Below are positions 53,818-64,000 of a stretch of DNA of 64,000 nucleotides, piece after piece. The DNA is from Phycisphaerales bacterium (lineage in GTDB: Bacteria; Planctomycetota; Phycisphaerae; Phycisphaerales; UBA1924). Below the pieces are notes generated by a model. It was given only the letters and a program-made list of their open reading frames with translations, was not told the origin of the DNA and did not search any database. The DNA lies in assembly GCA_030149165.1 (NCBI GenBank), contig JASBRY010000009.1:248001-312000 (forward strand), given 5' to 3'. Position numbers and translations under genes: made by a program. The first letter of the stretch is position 1. Each line of letters opens with the position of its first letter.

Positions 53818-54036
53818 ATGCGATCATCTGGAATCTCATACCTACTCTGGTTGCTCTGCTTCATCGGATTCTTCGGGATCCATCGTTTCTACAACGGCAA
53901 GTGGATCACCGGACTCATCTGGTTTTTCACAGGTGGTTTGCTGCTGATCGGACAGATCGTTGACTTGTTCCTGATTCCCGCGATGACCCAACGCGCCAAC
54001 GCGAAAGCTCGTGCTGAGTTCGCACAGTTCGCGTAG
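53818..54036 (+). CDS. TM2 domain protein
   Basis: 72 aa. Two hydrophobic helices with the TM2 pattern: SYLLWLLCFIGFFGIHRFYNGKW, then ITGLIWFFTGGLLLIGQIVDLF with Asp in the second helix (read as two adjacent segments at about 7-29 and 30-51). GGAGG at 53804-53808 precedes the ATG by 9 bases. Family function is poorly known. It ends 3 bases from the convergent dockerin-tailed gene; 45 bases after pfkA, so possibly in its message. Confidence 0.85.
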   Translation: MRSSGISYLLWLLCFIGFFGIHRFYNGKWITGLIWFFTGGLLLIGQIVDLFLIPAMTQRANAKARAEFAQFA

Positions 54037-54039
54037 AAG

Positions 54040-54930
54040 TTACGGACATCCCATCGAATACTGAGCGAGAAACGCGGAGACATCAGTGAAGTTGAACTCT
54101 CCGTCTTGCGTGAAGTCCGCAGCTGGATCACGATCGGTGTACGCGACGAGAAACGCGGAGATGTCTCTGAAGTCCAGAGAGCCGTCATCCGACAGATCCG
54201 CGAGACACACGCCTTCGCCGTCAATCGTCCAGAACGCCGAGAGCGATCCCTCGCTGAGATCAGCGTCGAGGACTGTCGTCCCTATGTGACCCATCCTAAT
54301 CTGAATCCGATAGCTCCCTGAGTCCGATTCGAGCGGGATATCAAGATCAAAGAACTCGCCGTTGACTTCAAAGTCGAAGACCTGGAACTCAAAGAACGCT
54401 TCGTCGAATCCATCTCCCAAGTCATCTTCACTAAAGACCTGTACGAACGCAAAGTAGCTGATCGATGAAGGTCCGCCGTTGTCGAGGAATCCAGCGATGC
54501 GAAGGGAGCCATCGCCTTGGATTCGGAAGTCGTTTTCCATACCACACCGGAGCGTGTGGGAGAAGCTGATCCCGCCGGAGCCCACGGCTCCGCGCGTTCC
54601 CATGTACTCCGCGCTCCCAGTAAAGAATCCGTTGTCCTCGTTGAAGAAGGACATCATCGTCTGCGTGGTCGCGTGGAACAAGCCGTCATCAGATTCAATC
54701 ATCACGCTGGAAGTCGCGGGACCGAGCGTGTCAATCAGCAAGACCTGGTCTTCGACGACCGATAACACATCTTCTTGGCTCGTGCCGTCGAGACGGATTT
54801 CCGAATAGGACTCGATGCTTGAACGCATTGGAGTGGATGCACCGAACGCCGCTCCCGCACAAACAAAGAGGCACAAGGTCGATACATTCAGCATGGATGT
54901 CCAAGCCATCGGGAGCGTTCTCTCAATCAT
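54040..54930 (-). CDS. Secreted protein with GCP-ending dockerin-like tail
   Basis: 296 aa. Signal peptide up to about residue 30 (VCAGAAFGAS). The middle (about 35-235) is a beta-rich domain of unknown type with FFEFQVFDFEVNGEFFDL and a Cys in LRCGMEN. The C-terminal ~57 residues hold two EF-hand-like repeats (DDGSLDFRDISAF; QDGEFNFTDVSAF) flanked by Cys and the terminal GCP, as in the proteins at 1328 and 27503. The first ATG was chosen; ATGs at codons 8 and 13 are possible starts. Confidence 0.75.
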   Translation of the reverse strand: MIERTLPMAWTSMLNVSTLCLFVCAGAAFGASTPMRSSIESYSEIRLDGTSQEDVLSVVEDQVLLIDTLGPATSSVMIESDDGLFHATTQTMMSFFNEDNGFFTGSAEYMGTRGAVGSGGISFSHTLRCGMENDFRIQGDGSLRIAGFLDNGGPSSISYFAFVQVFSEDDLGDGFDEAFFEFQVFDFEVNGEFFDLDIPLESDSGSYRIQIRMGHIGTTVLDADLSEGSLSAFWTIDGEGVCLADLSDDGSLDFRDISAFLVAYTDRDPAADFTQDGEFNFTDVSAFLAQYSMGCP

Positions 54931-55037
54931 CGCCGCGATTATGCGGACGCACCGCTCCAGCGTACAAAGAGTCTATTGGCATGTGAAGTAAAATCTGCTC
55001 AGAATTCGGATGAAACTCGTCGTGTAACAGCCCCAGA

Positions 55038-56750
<1,713 letters not shown>

Positions 56751-56754
56751 GCAC

Positions 56755-56781
56755 TTGAGGATGGCGGGTTTCCGTTATAAG
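56755..56781 (+). promoter_or_regulatory. Weak promoter-like sequence upstream of pdxH
   Basis: TTGAGG (56755-56760) and TATAAG (56776-56781) are separated by 15 bases, shorter than optimal. It lies in the divergent dnaB/pdxH interval. Confidence 0.25.
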
Positions 56782-56841
56782 CGACAGCTTGATACGATTA
56801 AAAAATCCTGTTTTGGGGAAGAATGTGGATACCCTTCACTC

Positions 56842-57552
56842 ATGAGCACCGATCACGACTCGAACACTGTCCACTTTTACGACGAAGGAGAACGGCTCCC
56901 TGACGATCTTCCCTCGTCACCATTCCCGATCTTCAAGCAGTGGTTCGACCAAGCGTGGGACGAGCGGATCACCCCCAACACCAACGCGATGACCCTCTCC
57001 ACGCTCCACGACGACGGCTTCCCGGACGCTCGGATCGTCCTCTGCAAGGACATCGATCCCGATGGTGGTTCAATTGTCTTCTATACCAACTACAACGGCG
57101 CAAAGGGTAAGCAACTCAAAGCCAACCCATTCGCCGCTGTGGTCTTTCACTGGGATCAGTACGAACGGCAGGTCCGGATCCGCGGCCCGATCGTCCACGC
57201 GAGCGAGGAAGAATCCGATCGCTACTTCGCTTCGCGCCGATTGGAGTCCAGACTCGGCGCGTGGATCAGCGACCAGTCCCAACCGATCGAGTCTCGTCAG
57301 GCGCTTTTGGACAAAGCGAGCGAGGTCATCGAGAAGCTCAACCTCGACGCCGCCGCATTGATGAACGGCGAGGACATCGAGATCCCAAGACCTCCCCATT
57401 GGGGCGGATTCCGACTCCACGCAAAGCAGATGGAACTCTGGGCCGGCGGGGTCGGACGCATCCACGATCGCGCGCGATGGACGAGGGATCTGCGAATCGA
57501 GAACAACCAACCCATCGCGGGCGATTGGTCCTCGACACGACTCCAACCTTGA
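56842..57552 (+). CDS. pdxH: Pyridoxamine 5'-phosphate oxidase
   Basis: 236 aa. FMN-dependent oxidation of pyridoxine/pyridoxamine 5'-phosphate to PLP. Conserved blocks: PNTNAMTLSTL, GFPDARIVLCKDID, VFYTNYNGAKGKQL and NPFAAVVFHW (FMN binding), ERQVRIRG, SRQALLDKA region, and the C-terminal RPPHWGGFRL plus RIHDRARW. The frame is open upstream across the dnaB start, but family alignment places the start at 56842. Ends 4 bases from the convergent fusion gene. Confidence 0.94.
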   Translation: MSTDHDSNTVHFYDEGERLPDDLPSSPFPIFKQWFDQAWDERITPNTNAMTLSTLHDDGFPDARIVLCKDIDPDGGSIVFYTNYNGAKGKQLKANPFAAVVFHWDQYERQVRIRGPIVHASEEESDRYFASRRLESRLGAWISDQSQPIESRQALLDKASEVIEKLNLDAAALMNGEDIEIPRPPHWGGFRLHAKQMELWAGGVGRIHDRARWTRDLRIENNQPIAGDWSSTRLQP

Positions 57553-57556
57553 GTGT

Positions 57557-60106
57557 TCAGATCATTGATCGGACCAGCGCGTTGCGGATCTTGTCCCAAG
57601 TCGGATCATCTACGGCTTCGCCTGTCTGTGTCTCGATGCGAGCCTCGGCGAGTTGTTCGAGTTTCTTCCAGTATCCGAGCAGCATCCCCCACGCCCAGAA
57701 CAGTGAACGCTTGGGATCGTACAGATTCGTGGGTTCGCTTGTGAGTCCGTTGAGTTCGACGATCCCGAACCCCTCACCCTTCGCGAGTTCGTCGAGTGAT
57801 TCACATCGGATATCGAAGCGTCCGATGTCGAAGCCGCGTCCGGCGCGTTGATCAAATCCAGTGATGATCTGATTGATCCGATCAGTAAGTGCAGGAGTGA
57901 TGAGATACGCGCCGTCTGTGAACTTCGCGCCTTGCGCGTGATTTCCCGCGATCCCGAGACGAACCTTCTCGCCTTTGTCCGGAATCCAGTTGAGACGCTC
58001 ACGATTGTGCTCAAAGAACACGCTCGGCTGTGCGCGATGCCGTTTGTGCGAGAGGATCAAGTGACGCAGCGAGTGCTTTCCGTCCCCTCGCAGCGTTGGG
58101 AAGTGCTTGATCGTGATCGCATAGATGTATCCTGGAGGTCCTTCGTAGTCTGGATTCTTGATCGCTTCCTCGTGGCGCATCCACACCACCCCAAGCTCGT
58201 GCGGACCAGCGTGATACCGCTGGAGCACGAACGGCTCATCGCAGTCCGCGCAGTACGAACGGAGTCGTTCTTCGGATCGGATCAGTTTCACGCCGCGCCC
58301 TTGTTCCCCACGATCGGGTTTCGCGATCACTGGATACCCATTGAGTTCGGAATCTTGCTCGATCGCGGAGATCGCCGCACGCGTTCTGGATGGCGCATCA
58401 TGCTCATCAATCAGCACGCAGTGCAGCAGCGCTGTATTCGAATCCGTCCCATCGCCGAGTTTGGTGTTGAGGTCGATTTTGGACTCGCCTTGAATCCCAC
58501 CGTCGTATGAGTATCCAGGATTCACCGCCGTCAACGGCTGGAGACCTTTACGGATCATCCGCTTGAATCCCCAAGTCAACACAGGCGCGTAGATCAGTAC
58601 GCGAGGCCAATACTCATGATTCGTCGCTCGGCGGAACCAGCCACGGATCCGTTGCCGCCCTTCCCATGTCGCTCCGAGTCGGAGGAAGTTGAGTACGCAC
58701 CAACCCAAACCGAGACCGATGCCAAATCCGATGAGCCCGAAGTGTTCGCTGAGTCTGAGAACTTGTGCTCCGAGGATTGCGCCGATCGCAAAGAGCGGGA
58801 GAACAAACAAAGCACTTCGGATCCATCGAAGAATGGTCCATGGGCGGTTGAGTTGGTTGACGCCTCGCACCATCCACCACGCGCGTCCGATGATGAGCCC
58901 GATCGCCGCGATCCCGAAATCCAGCGACATCATCGCGACGAAGGTCATGGCGATGAGCGTTCCCATGATCGGATAGAAGCGGACGACGATGATGACCAGG
59001 AGGATCTGCACACCGATAGGGAGACCCATCAACTCTTTCCCACCAAGATGCAGGAGGCGATCGAACCCGGTGCGCACAGGAACCGGGGCGCGATCGATGA
59101 TCCCGGTTTCAGGAGCAACACCCGGCTGATCATGCCTCTGGAAGAACGGCACGAGCAAGTCGGCCGCTTCCCGGGCTTTGAGGAACGGGATGAAGTGCAT
59201 CGCGTCGAGCATGACCAGTTGTGAGGTCGGGATCAGCTTGTGATGGTGCTCTGCCGAGCGGTCAGGGATCAGGAAATCGTGACGACCGTGCATAATCATG
59301 GTTGGCGTGTGCATGCTTTGCATGAACGCGCCGAGGTCACGCTGATCGGTGTCATCAAAGAACCGGAGGAACGCGCCGCGTTCGGACGCAGGGCCAAGCA
59401 GTCCGAAATGGGGATAGAAGTGGGAGCCGTAGTCGAGAAGCACGCGACCGGCTTTGTACTTGAAGTGCTCGAACGCATATGAACCGGTGCCCTCGGTTTC
59501 CTGCGCCCCGACGGCGGCCAAGAGTGTGAGGGTTGCGACGCGATCAGGAAAATCCTCGATCATCCGCAGCCCGACGGCGCCGCCGTTGGACCACCCGACG
59601 ACATGGACCCGCTCATCGATCTCCATCGCATCCATCATCCTCCAGATGATGTCGGCGTATGTTGCGGATGAATACTCCTCGAACACCGATCCTCTGGTGA
59701 TGGGCTCGGCCTGGGATGCAAACCCCGGGAGATCAAAGTAGATGACGCGTCGCCCGCTGTCAGCGAGCATCGGTGCGATCGTGTCGAATCCGATCGCCGC
59801 CCCCGGAGAGCCATGGATCAGGATGACCGGCGGGAGCGGTGATTCCGGGTCGCCCTCCATGATGATTCTGTACGGCAACGGGTTGAGGTTGATCGGGAGG
59901 CCATCGGTGTCGATCTCAACAGTCAGCGCATCTCTGGAATCCGCGTATTGATTGCCGAAGTACACACGGGCGGCGTCAAGGATCATGTCCACGGCGTTGG
60001 ATGCGAACAGGATCAGCACATATACCAGGAGCGACCACCACGGATGAGCACGCACGATGTCGCGCGTCGTTCGTCGTTGTGGGGTCGGGTCGGGTGTTTC
60101 GTTCAT
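57557..60106 (-). CDS. Alpha/beta hydrolase-membrane-ATP-grasp fusion protein
   Basis: 849 aa. One membrane helix at 22-42 precedes an alpha/beta hydrolase (about 75-325): oxyanion HG at 98-99, nucleophile Ser173 in GWSNGG, Asp277 and His304. Residues about 362-475 hold several membrane helices (GVQILLVIIVVRF, SLDFGIAAIGLIIGR, SALFVLPLFAIGAILGA, GLIGFGIGLGLGW). The C-terminal ~300 residues are ATP-grasp-like: YPVIAKPDRGEQGRG with Lys596, FVLQRYHAGPHELGV, and the metal ligands in GRFDIR and VELNG. This combination is unfamiliar to me. It could join an acid to an amine and hydrolyse or transfer an ester at the membrane. Starts 15 bases after rlmN. Confidence 0.8.
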   Translation of the reverse strand: MNETPDPTPQRRTTRDIVRAHPWWSLLVYVLILFASNAVDMILDAARVYFGNQYADSRDALTVEIDTDGLPINLNPLPYRIIMEGDPESPLPPVILIHGSPGAAIGFDTIAPMLADSGRRVIYFDLPGFASQAEPITRGSVFEEYSSATYADIIWRMMDAMEIDERVHVVGWSNGGAVGLRMIEDFPDRVATLTLLAAVGAQETEGTGSYAFEHFKYKAGRVLLDYGSHFYPHFGLLGPASERGAFLRFFDDTDQRDLGAFMQSMHTPTMIMHGRHDFLIPDRSAEHHHKLIPTSQLVMLDAMHFIPFLKAREAADLLVPFFQRHDQPGVAPETGIIDRAPVPVRTGFDRLLHLGGKELMGLPIGVQILLVIIVVRFYPIMGTLIAMTFVAMMSLDFGIAAIGLIIGRAWWMVRGVNQLNRPWTILRWIRSALFVLPLFAIGAILGAQVLRLSEHFGLIGFGIGLGLGWCVLNFLRLGATWEGRQRIRGWFRRATNHEYWPRVLIYAPVLTWGFKRMIRKGLQPLTAVNPGYSYDGGIQGESKIDLNTKLGDGTDSNTALLHCVLIDEHDAPSRTRAAISAIEQDSELNGYPVIAKPDRGEQGRGVKLIRSEERLRSYCADCDEPFVLQRYHAGPHELGVVWMRHEEAIKNPDYEGPPGYIYAITIKHFPTLRGDGKHSLRHLILSHKRHRAQPSVFFEHNRERLNWIPDKGEKVRLGIAGNHAQGAKFTDGAYLITPALTDRINQIITGFDQRAGRGFDIGRFDIRCESLDELAKGEGFGIVELNGLTSEPTNLYDPKRSLFWAWGMLLGYWKKLEQLAEARIETQTGEAVDDPTWDKIRNALVRSMI

Positions 60107-60121
60107 GCTTAACTATTGATC

Positions 60122-61267
60122 TCATTTTGGTGTGTTGAGAGGTACAAACGCACGCTTGCGGATCTCCGCCGTCCCGAGCTGTCCGCACGCGGCCATCGTA
60201 TCGCGTCCTTTGGTACGACGGCGATTCACAAAGATGCCGTGCGAATAGAGACGATCGATAAACGCCTCGACCTGCTGCTCCGTCGGCGCGGGCCAAGGCG
60301 AATCGCGTCTTGGGTTGTAGGGGATCACATTGAGCAAGCCAGTATGCCCCTTCGCTTTCTCGCGTGTGGGGTCCTTGAGGAACGGCTTCATCCACGCCGC
60401 GAGTTCATCCGCGTGTGTGGGATCGTTGTTGACTCCAGGGATGAGGACATACTCGATCATGATCTTGCGCCCGCCGCGCACTTCGCGGAGCTGGAGGAGG
60501 ATGTCCTGCAGCTCTTGCATATTCCACTTGTTGTTGATCGGCATGAGTTGTGAGCGGACCTCATCGTTTGATGCGTTGAGTGACAAAGCGAGTCCCAAGC
60601 GTTTCCAGCCCTCTTGTTGGACCTGATGCTTGATCCGTTTCAGTCCGTCGATGCGACCAACTGTGGAAATGGTAATATTCGCCATCGGGATTCCAGCGCC
60701 GTAGCGATCCGTCAGGCACGCGATCGCTTTGAACACCTCATCGAGATTATCCAGCGGCTCTCCCATCCCCATAAACACGATGTTGTCGATCTCGATCCCC
60801 TCGATGAACCTCGCCGCATGCCACTGCGCGACGATCTCAGATGCTGAGAGCGAGCGGATGAGTCCCATCTGCGCCGTCTCGCAGAAGTCGCATCCCATCG
60901 CGCACCCAACCTGCGAACTCACGCACAGCGTGTGGGTTTTCTTCCCAGATCTCCCAAGCATCGGGATGATGACGGATTCGATGTCGTCGAAGTCGATCCC
61001 CCGATGCGAGAGACGATGATCTGGATTGAGCAGACGCTGGACAAACTTGATTGTCACGCCTTCATTGACAGGTTCTTCGTGACGCTTGATGATCTCAGGG
61101 AGCGTTACTTTTGCTGGCGCGGAGTGTGTAGCGCCCTCACGGAACACCGCTTTGTAAGCCTCGAGCGCTCGTCCTGGACCGACCCCTTCCTCGGCGCAGC
61201 GCTGCTGGTACGCTTCAAGCGTCATCCCAAGCGGGGAGATCGGTTGGATGTCGTCAGCGCGTGCCAT
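60122..61267 (-). CDS. rlmN: 23S rRNA (adenine-2503-C2)-methyltransferase
   Basis: 381 aa. Radical SAM enzyme that methylates A2503 of 23S rRNA (and A37 of some tRNAs). The cluster cysteines are Cys122, Cys126, Cys129 (GCAMGCDFC), the methyl-carrying Cys361 is in AACGQLG, and MGMGEPLDN and VLIPGVND-like blocks are present (VLIPGVNNDPT). The tail KGRDTMAACGQLG favours RlmN. FCETAQMG differs from the E. coli form but fits a subfamily of RlmN. The membrane/ATP-grasp fusion follows at 15 bases. Confidence 0.92.
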   Translation of the reverse strand: MARADDIQPISPLGMTLEAYQQRCAEEGVGPGRALEAYKAVFREGATHSAPAKVTLPEIIKRHEEPVNEGVTIKFVQRLLNPDHRLSHRGIDFDDIESVIIPMLGRSGKKTHTLCVSSQVGCAMGCDFCETAQMGLIRSLSASEIVAQWHAARFIEGIEIDNIVFMGMGEPLDNLDEVFKAIACLTDRYGAGIPMANITISTVGRIDGLKRIKHQVQQEGWKRLGLALSLNASNDEVRSQLMPINNKWNMQELQDILLQLREVRGGRKIMIEYVLIPGVNNDPTHADELAAWMKPFLKDPTREKAKGHTGLLNVIPYNPRRDSPWPAPTEQQVEAFIDRLYSHGIFVNRRRTKGRDTMAACGQLGTAEIRKRAFVPLNTPK

Positions 61268-61292
61268 GAATCAAGGATAGTCGAGGGTCACG

Positions 61293-61320
61293 AAAAAACC
61301 CGCCGAGCGTGCTCGACGGG
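61293..61320 (-). terminator. Rho-independent terminator after the SPFH gene
   Basis: On the minus strand CCCGtCGAGC-AC-GCTCGgCGGG (10 bp with one mismatch) is followed by six T residues (61298-61293), 23 bases after the stop. It separates this gene from rlmN. Confidence 0.9.
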
Positions 61321-61342
61321 CTGAAGTGATTAACAGCCTTGT

Positions 61343-62944
61343 TTACTCTTCGGCGTCTTTGACCATCTGGTCAAGCATCGTTCCGATGAGCGCGACGGTT
61401 TCGCCGTTGCCATCGGAGGCGCTGCCGTTGGAGACCATCACGCGCGGTGTGATCTCGATGCCTTTCTCACCGATCACACGGAGCACCTCGATCATCGCGG
61501 CGTTCGCTTTCCCGATCTGATCAGCAATCAGTTTGTACGCGTTTGCTTGCGCCTGTGCTTCTATCTGGATCGCCTCGGCTTCTGCCTTCGCTTGGATGAT
61601 GCGCTTGAGTTGATCTTGCTCCGCGATCTGTACCTCGTATGCCGCGGTCGCGAGTCGTTTTTCTTCCTCGGCTTCCTGCTGCGTCTTGGAGAGTTCCTTC
61701 TGTTGGACAGCCGCTTTCTGCTGTTCTTGGAAGGTGATCTGTTCCTGGACCGCGATTTCACGATCACGCTGTGTGTTCAGGAGCTGACCAAGCGTCTCTT
61801 CGTCACCTACATCACCGATGCGGACACCTGTGATCGTCACGCCTGAGCGGGCCATCTCTTTGGAGATCATCGCGAGTGATTGGGACTCCTGCGTCGATCG
61901 TTGGTTCACATAGTCGAGCGCTTTGACGCCTTCGGCGTTGTTTCGGAAGATCGCACGCACGGTCGAGTTAAGCTTCGCGAGCAGCGGATCAGCATCGGAT
62001 CCGAGTTTCGCGACGACGATCGGCGCGTTCTTGGGTTCGATCTTGTACTCGACGCGGACATCGACTGGGAAGGTAAAGCCGTCGGAGGTCCGGACCGTGA
62101 TCTCACGCTGCTCGTTCGCGTTTGCTTCGCTCCGATTGTTCTGCGTGAGCCCCTTTTCCCCAGCAGTAAAGCGGAGGATGGTTTCGCGCGTCGAGACGAT
62201 CGACACGGTGTACGCCTTGGTGTTCACGGGGTACTTGCCGGGCTGGAGTGCTTCCTGAAGGATGCCCTTCTCGCCGGGATTGGCAAGCATGACCGGATCG
62301 TCACCTTCGCTGACGATCACCGATTCCGATGGAGGCGAACCAAAGTTGCTCTTGAGCACCGCGACCGCTGCGGGCGGGACCTCGGTCGTGTCCACCATGT
62401 TGATGGAGAACAGTTCAGGATTCAGACGGTACTTACCTGGAGTCAGCACATTGGACTGTGGACCCTTGCGTCCGTTGCCTTGCGTGAGGAAGAACTTTGG
62501 ATCCTCGATCATCTGCTTGAACTCAGCGTTGGTGACCTCAGGCGCGAAGACCTGTCCCGGATCCAGCGGGAGTCCATCGCGCGACTCAACCAGTCCGATC
62601 TTGTCGGCTGGGATATCAATCAGAGGACGCGTATCGACATCGTAGAGCACGGGCCAGTACCACAGGTGCCAACCCGGCGCCAGGACATCCGCTTGGATAC
62701 CCATCTCGCCGTCGGTCGCGAGGATCTTGCCGGGAGCGAGCGCTGGTCCCAGCGCGTTCTTCTTGACGACACCCACCGACGACGCACCCACATAGCGGAC
62801 GGAAGACATCGCGAATCCCAAGATCAGCACGATGAATGCGAGCAGGATAATTCCCCCTCTCGCGCTCTTGTTGGGGACACGGAAGGCCGAGGCGGCGATC
62901 ATCCCGGCGAGGATGATCCCGATCATCAGAAAGACGCTTGACAT
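61343..62944 (-). CDS. SPFH/band 7 membrane protein (flotillin/prohibitin-like)
   Basis: 533 aa. Two hydrophobic segments at the N-terminus (about 3-20, 30-47), then about 190 residues with three imperfect repeats ([29 protein letters not shown] each followed by a strand-rich part), the SPFH domain (about 265-385) and a long Gln/Glu/Ala coiled coil (about 385-490). Such proteins oligomerise into ring-like membrane scaffolds. GGAG precedes the ATG by 8 bases. Divergent from asnS. Confidence 0.88.
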   Translation of the reverse strand: MSSVFLMIGIILAGMIAASAFRVPNKSARGGIILLAFIVLILGFAMSSVRYVGASSVGVVKKNALGPALAPGKILATDGEMGIQADVLAPGWHLWYWPVLYDVDTRPLIDIPADKIGLVESRDGLPLDPGQVFAPEVTNAEFKQMIEDPKFFLTQGNGRKGPQSNVLTPGKYRLNPELFSINMVDTTEVPPAAVAVLKSNFGSPPSESVIVSEGDDPVMLANPGEKGILQEALQPGKYPVNTKAYTVSIVSTRETILRFTAGEKGLTQNNRSEANANEQREITVRTSDGFTFPVDVRVEYKIEPKNAPIVVAKLGSDADPLLAKLNSTVRAIFRNNAEGVKALDYVNQRSTQESQSLAMISKEMARSGVTITGVRIGDVGDEETLGQLLNTQRDREIAVQEQITFQEQQKAAVQQKELSKTQQEAEEEKRLATAAYEVQIAEQDQLKRIIQAKAEAEAIQIEAQAQANAYKLIADQIGKANAAMIEVLRVIGEKGIEITPRVMVSNGSASDGNGETVALIGTMLDQMVKDAEE

Positions 62945-63141
62945 GGTTCTTCTCCATCACCCGATGCGCTCGTCATGGGCGCCCAAGGGGTTTGCTGTAT
63001 GGTACCGGTGATGGAGCCCAAAGCGCACTTACAGCACTCCCGACGACTACGATCCACACCAGTCGTAAAGCGGTTCTCCCCATCTATTGGGAATATCGCG
63101 TCTCGACTTTCATCATCAGATCCCATCATCCGAGGCCCACA

Positions 63142-64000
63142 ATGACCTGGCTCAAGATCAAAGACGCATTCCAAGCCCAGCCGGGACAGACGGTTACTGT
63201 CAAAGGTTGGGTCCGCACCAAACGCGACTCCAAAGCCGACGGCGGTCTCTCCTTCATCGCTGTGCACGACGGCACCTGTTTCGATCCGATCCAAGCCGTC
63301 GCTCGTCACGATCTTTCAAACTACGACGAGGTCTCCAAACTCAACACCGGATGCTCCGTCGAAATCACAGGCGAGCTCGTCGAGTCGCAAGGCAAAGGAC
63401 AATCAGTCGAGATCCAGGCGCACCAAGTCAAGGTCGTGGGTTGGGTCGAGGATCCAGACACTTATCCAACGAGCAACAAGCGTCACTCCTTCGAGTACCT
63501 CCGCGAGGTCGCGCACCTGCGTACAAGGACCAACACCTTCGGAGCCGTCGCTCGTGTGCGGCACGCGCTGGCGCAGTCCATCCATCGCTACATGGACGAG
63601 CTCGATTACTACTGGGTCCACACCCCGATCATCACAGGCTCGGACTGCGAAGGTGCCGGAGAGATGTTCCGCGTGTCGACACTGGACTTCTGCAACATCC
63701 CCAAGACCGATGATGGAGAGGTTGATTTCTCGAAGGACTTCTTCGGGAAGGAATCGCACCTCACCGTGTCGGGACAGCTCAATGTCGAAACCTACTGCTG
63801 CTCGCTCTCGCGCGTGTACACCTTTGGCCCAACCTTCCGCGCCGAGAACTCGAACACTTCGCGGCACCTCGCCGAGTTCTGGATGATCGAGCCGGAGCTC
63901 GCGTTCGCGGACCTGCACGACAACATCGAGCTCGCGTCAGGGATGCTCCGAGCGTGCGCGAGCGATCTGCTTGAACGGCGTATAGATGATCTGGAGTTCT
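63142..64000 (+). CDS. asnS: Asparaginyl-tRNA synthetase (partial, runs off the window)
   Basis: The ATG at 63142 opens a frame that continues past base 64000 (286 residues seen of about 460). N-terminal OB-fold anticodon-binding domain ([20 protein letters not shown]), then the class II catalytic core: [34 protein letters not shown] with [14 protein letters not shown] and motif 2 [22 protein letters not shown]. The SGQL-x-E and Glu-x-x-x-Asn features fit asparaginyl rather than aspartyl-tRNA synthetase. GAGG precedes the start. Confidence 0.93.
   Translation, partial: MTWLKIKDAFQAQPGQTVTVKGWVRTKRDSKADGGLSFIAVHDGTCFDPIQAVARHDLSNYDEVSKLNTGCSVEITGELVESQGKGQSVEIQAHQVKVVGWVEDPDTYPTSNKRHSFEYLREVAHLRTRTNTFGAVARVRHALAQSIHRYMDELDYYWVHTPIITGSDCEGAGEMFRVSTLDFCNIPKTDDGEVDFSKDFFGKESHLTVSGQLNVETYCCSLSRVYTFGPTFRAENSNTSRHLAEFWMIEPELAFADLHDNIELASGMLRACASDLLERRIDDLEF

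Overview
The window looks like a chromosomal segment of a marine Planctomycetota bacterium, most likely class Phycisphaerae. This is inferred from: three secreted proteins with a C-terminal dockerin-like module ending in Gly-Cys-Pro; an ECF sigma factor of the type expanded in planctomycetes; a DUF58/BatA/VWA operon with a DUF4175-like giant; and sulfotransferase-rich glycan genes. Base composition is moderate, and GATC tetranucleotides are conspicuously frequent in the genes. Genes are tightly packed and thirteen neighbouring pairs overlap by exactly 4 bases. I saw no insertion sequence, prophage or CRISPR array.

Layout. 0-2.6 kb: an anti-sigma-like gene (cut by the window edge) and its ECF sigma factor, divergent from a secreted cupredoxin/lamin-tail/dockerin protein. 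2.7-21.1 kb: a surface polysaccharide locus with dTDP-rhamnose synthesis (rmlBDAC), an ABC exporter (Wzm/Wzt with a carbohydrate-binding C-terminus), three sulfotransferase domains (one fused to two glycosyltransferases), two methyltransferases, a GT-C-like membrane protein, a GT2-GtrA fusion, UDP-GlcNAc 2-epimerase and a GT4 enzyme. 21.1-26.6 kb: a MacAB-TolC-type tripartite efflux operon preceded by perfect palindromes. 26.9-27.2 kb: ssrA (tmRNA). 27.5-29.6 kb: a secreted vanadium haloperoxidase-like protein with a dockerin tail.

29.7-40.7 kb holds housekeeping genes: cysteine desulfurase, ispD, lexA, dprA, a small lipoprotein, queA, and murE-murF-mraY. 40.7-52.5 kb is one seven-gene minus-strand operon: DUF58, BatA-like, VWA/GATase-like, DUF4175-like coiled-coil giant, Ser/Gln-rich secreted protein, terpene-cyclase-fold secreted protein and a secreted protein of unknown function. 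52.6-64 kb: pfkA, a TM2 protein, a third dockerin-tailed protein, dnaB with an SSB-like acidic tail, pdxH, a hydrolase/membrane/ATP-grasp fusion downstream of rlmN, an SPFH protein and the first part of asnS.

How the genes work together. The 2.7-21 kb locus can make dTDP-rhamnose and UDP-ManNAc, assemble a chain, methylate and sulfate it, and export it by the Wzm/Wzt ABC route, which suggests a sulfated rhamnose-containing cell-surface glycan. The most unusual signals are: the C-terminal module with an invariant 52-residue Cys-Cys spacing in three unrelated secreted proteins; the hydrolase-membrane-ATP-grasp fusion; the SSB-like tip on DnaB; the sulfotransferase-coiled coil-GT4-GT2 fusion; and several long perfect inverted repeats at control regions (efflux operon, tmRNA, ECF promoter, the lexA/dprA interval).
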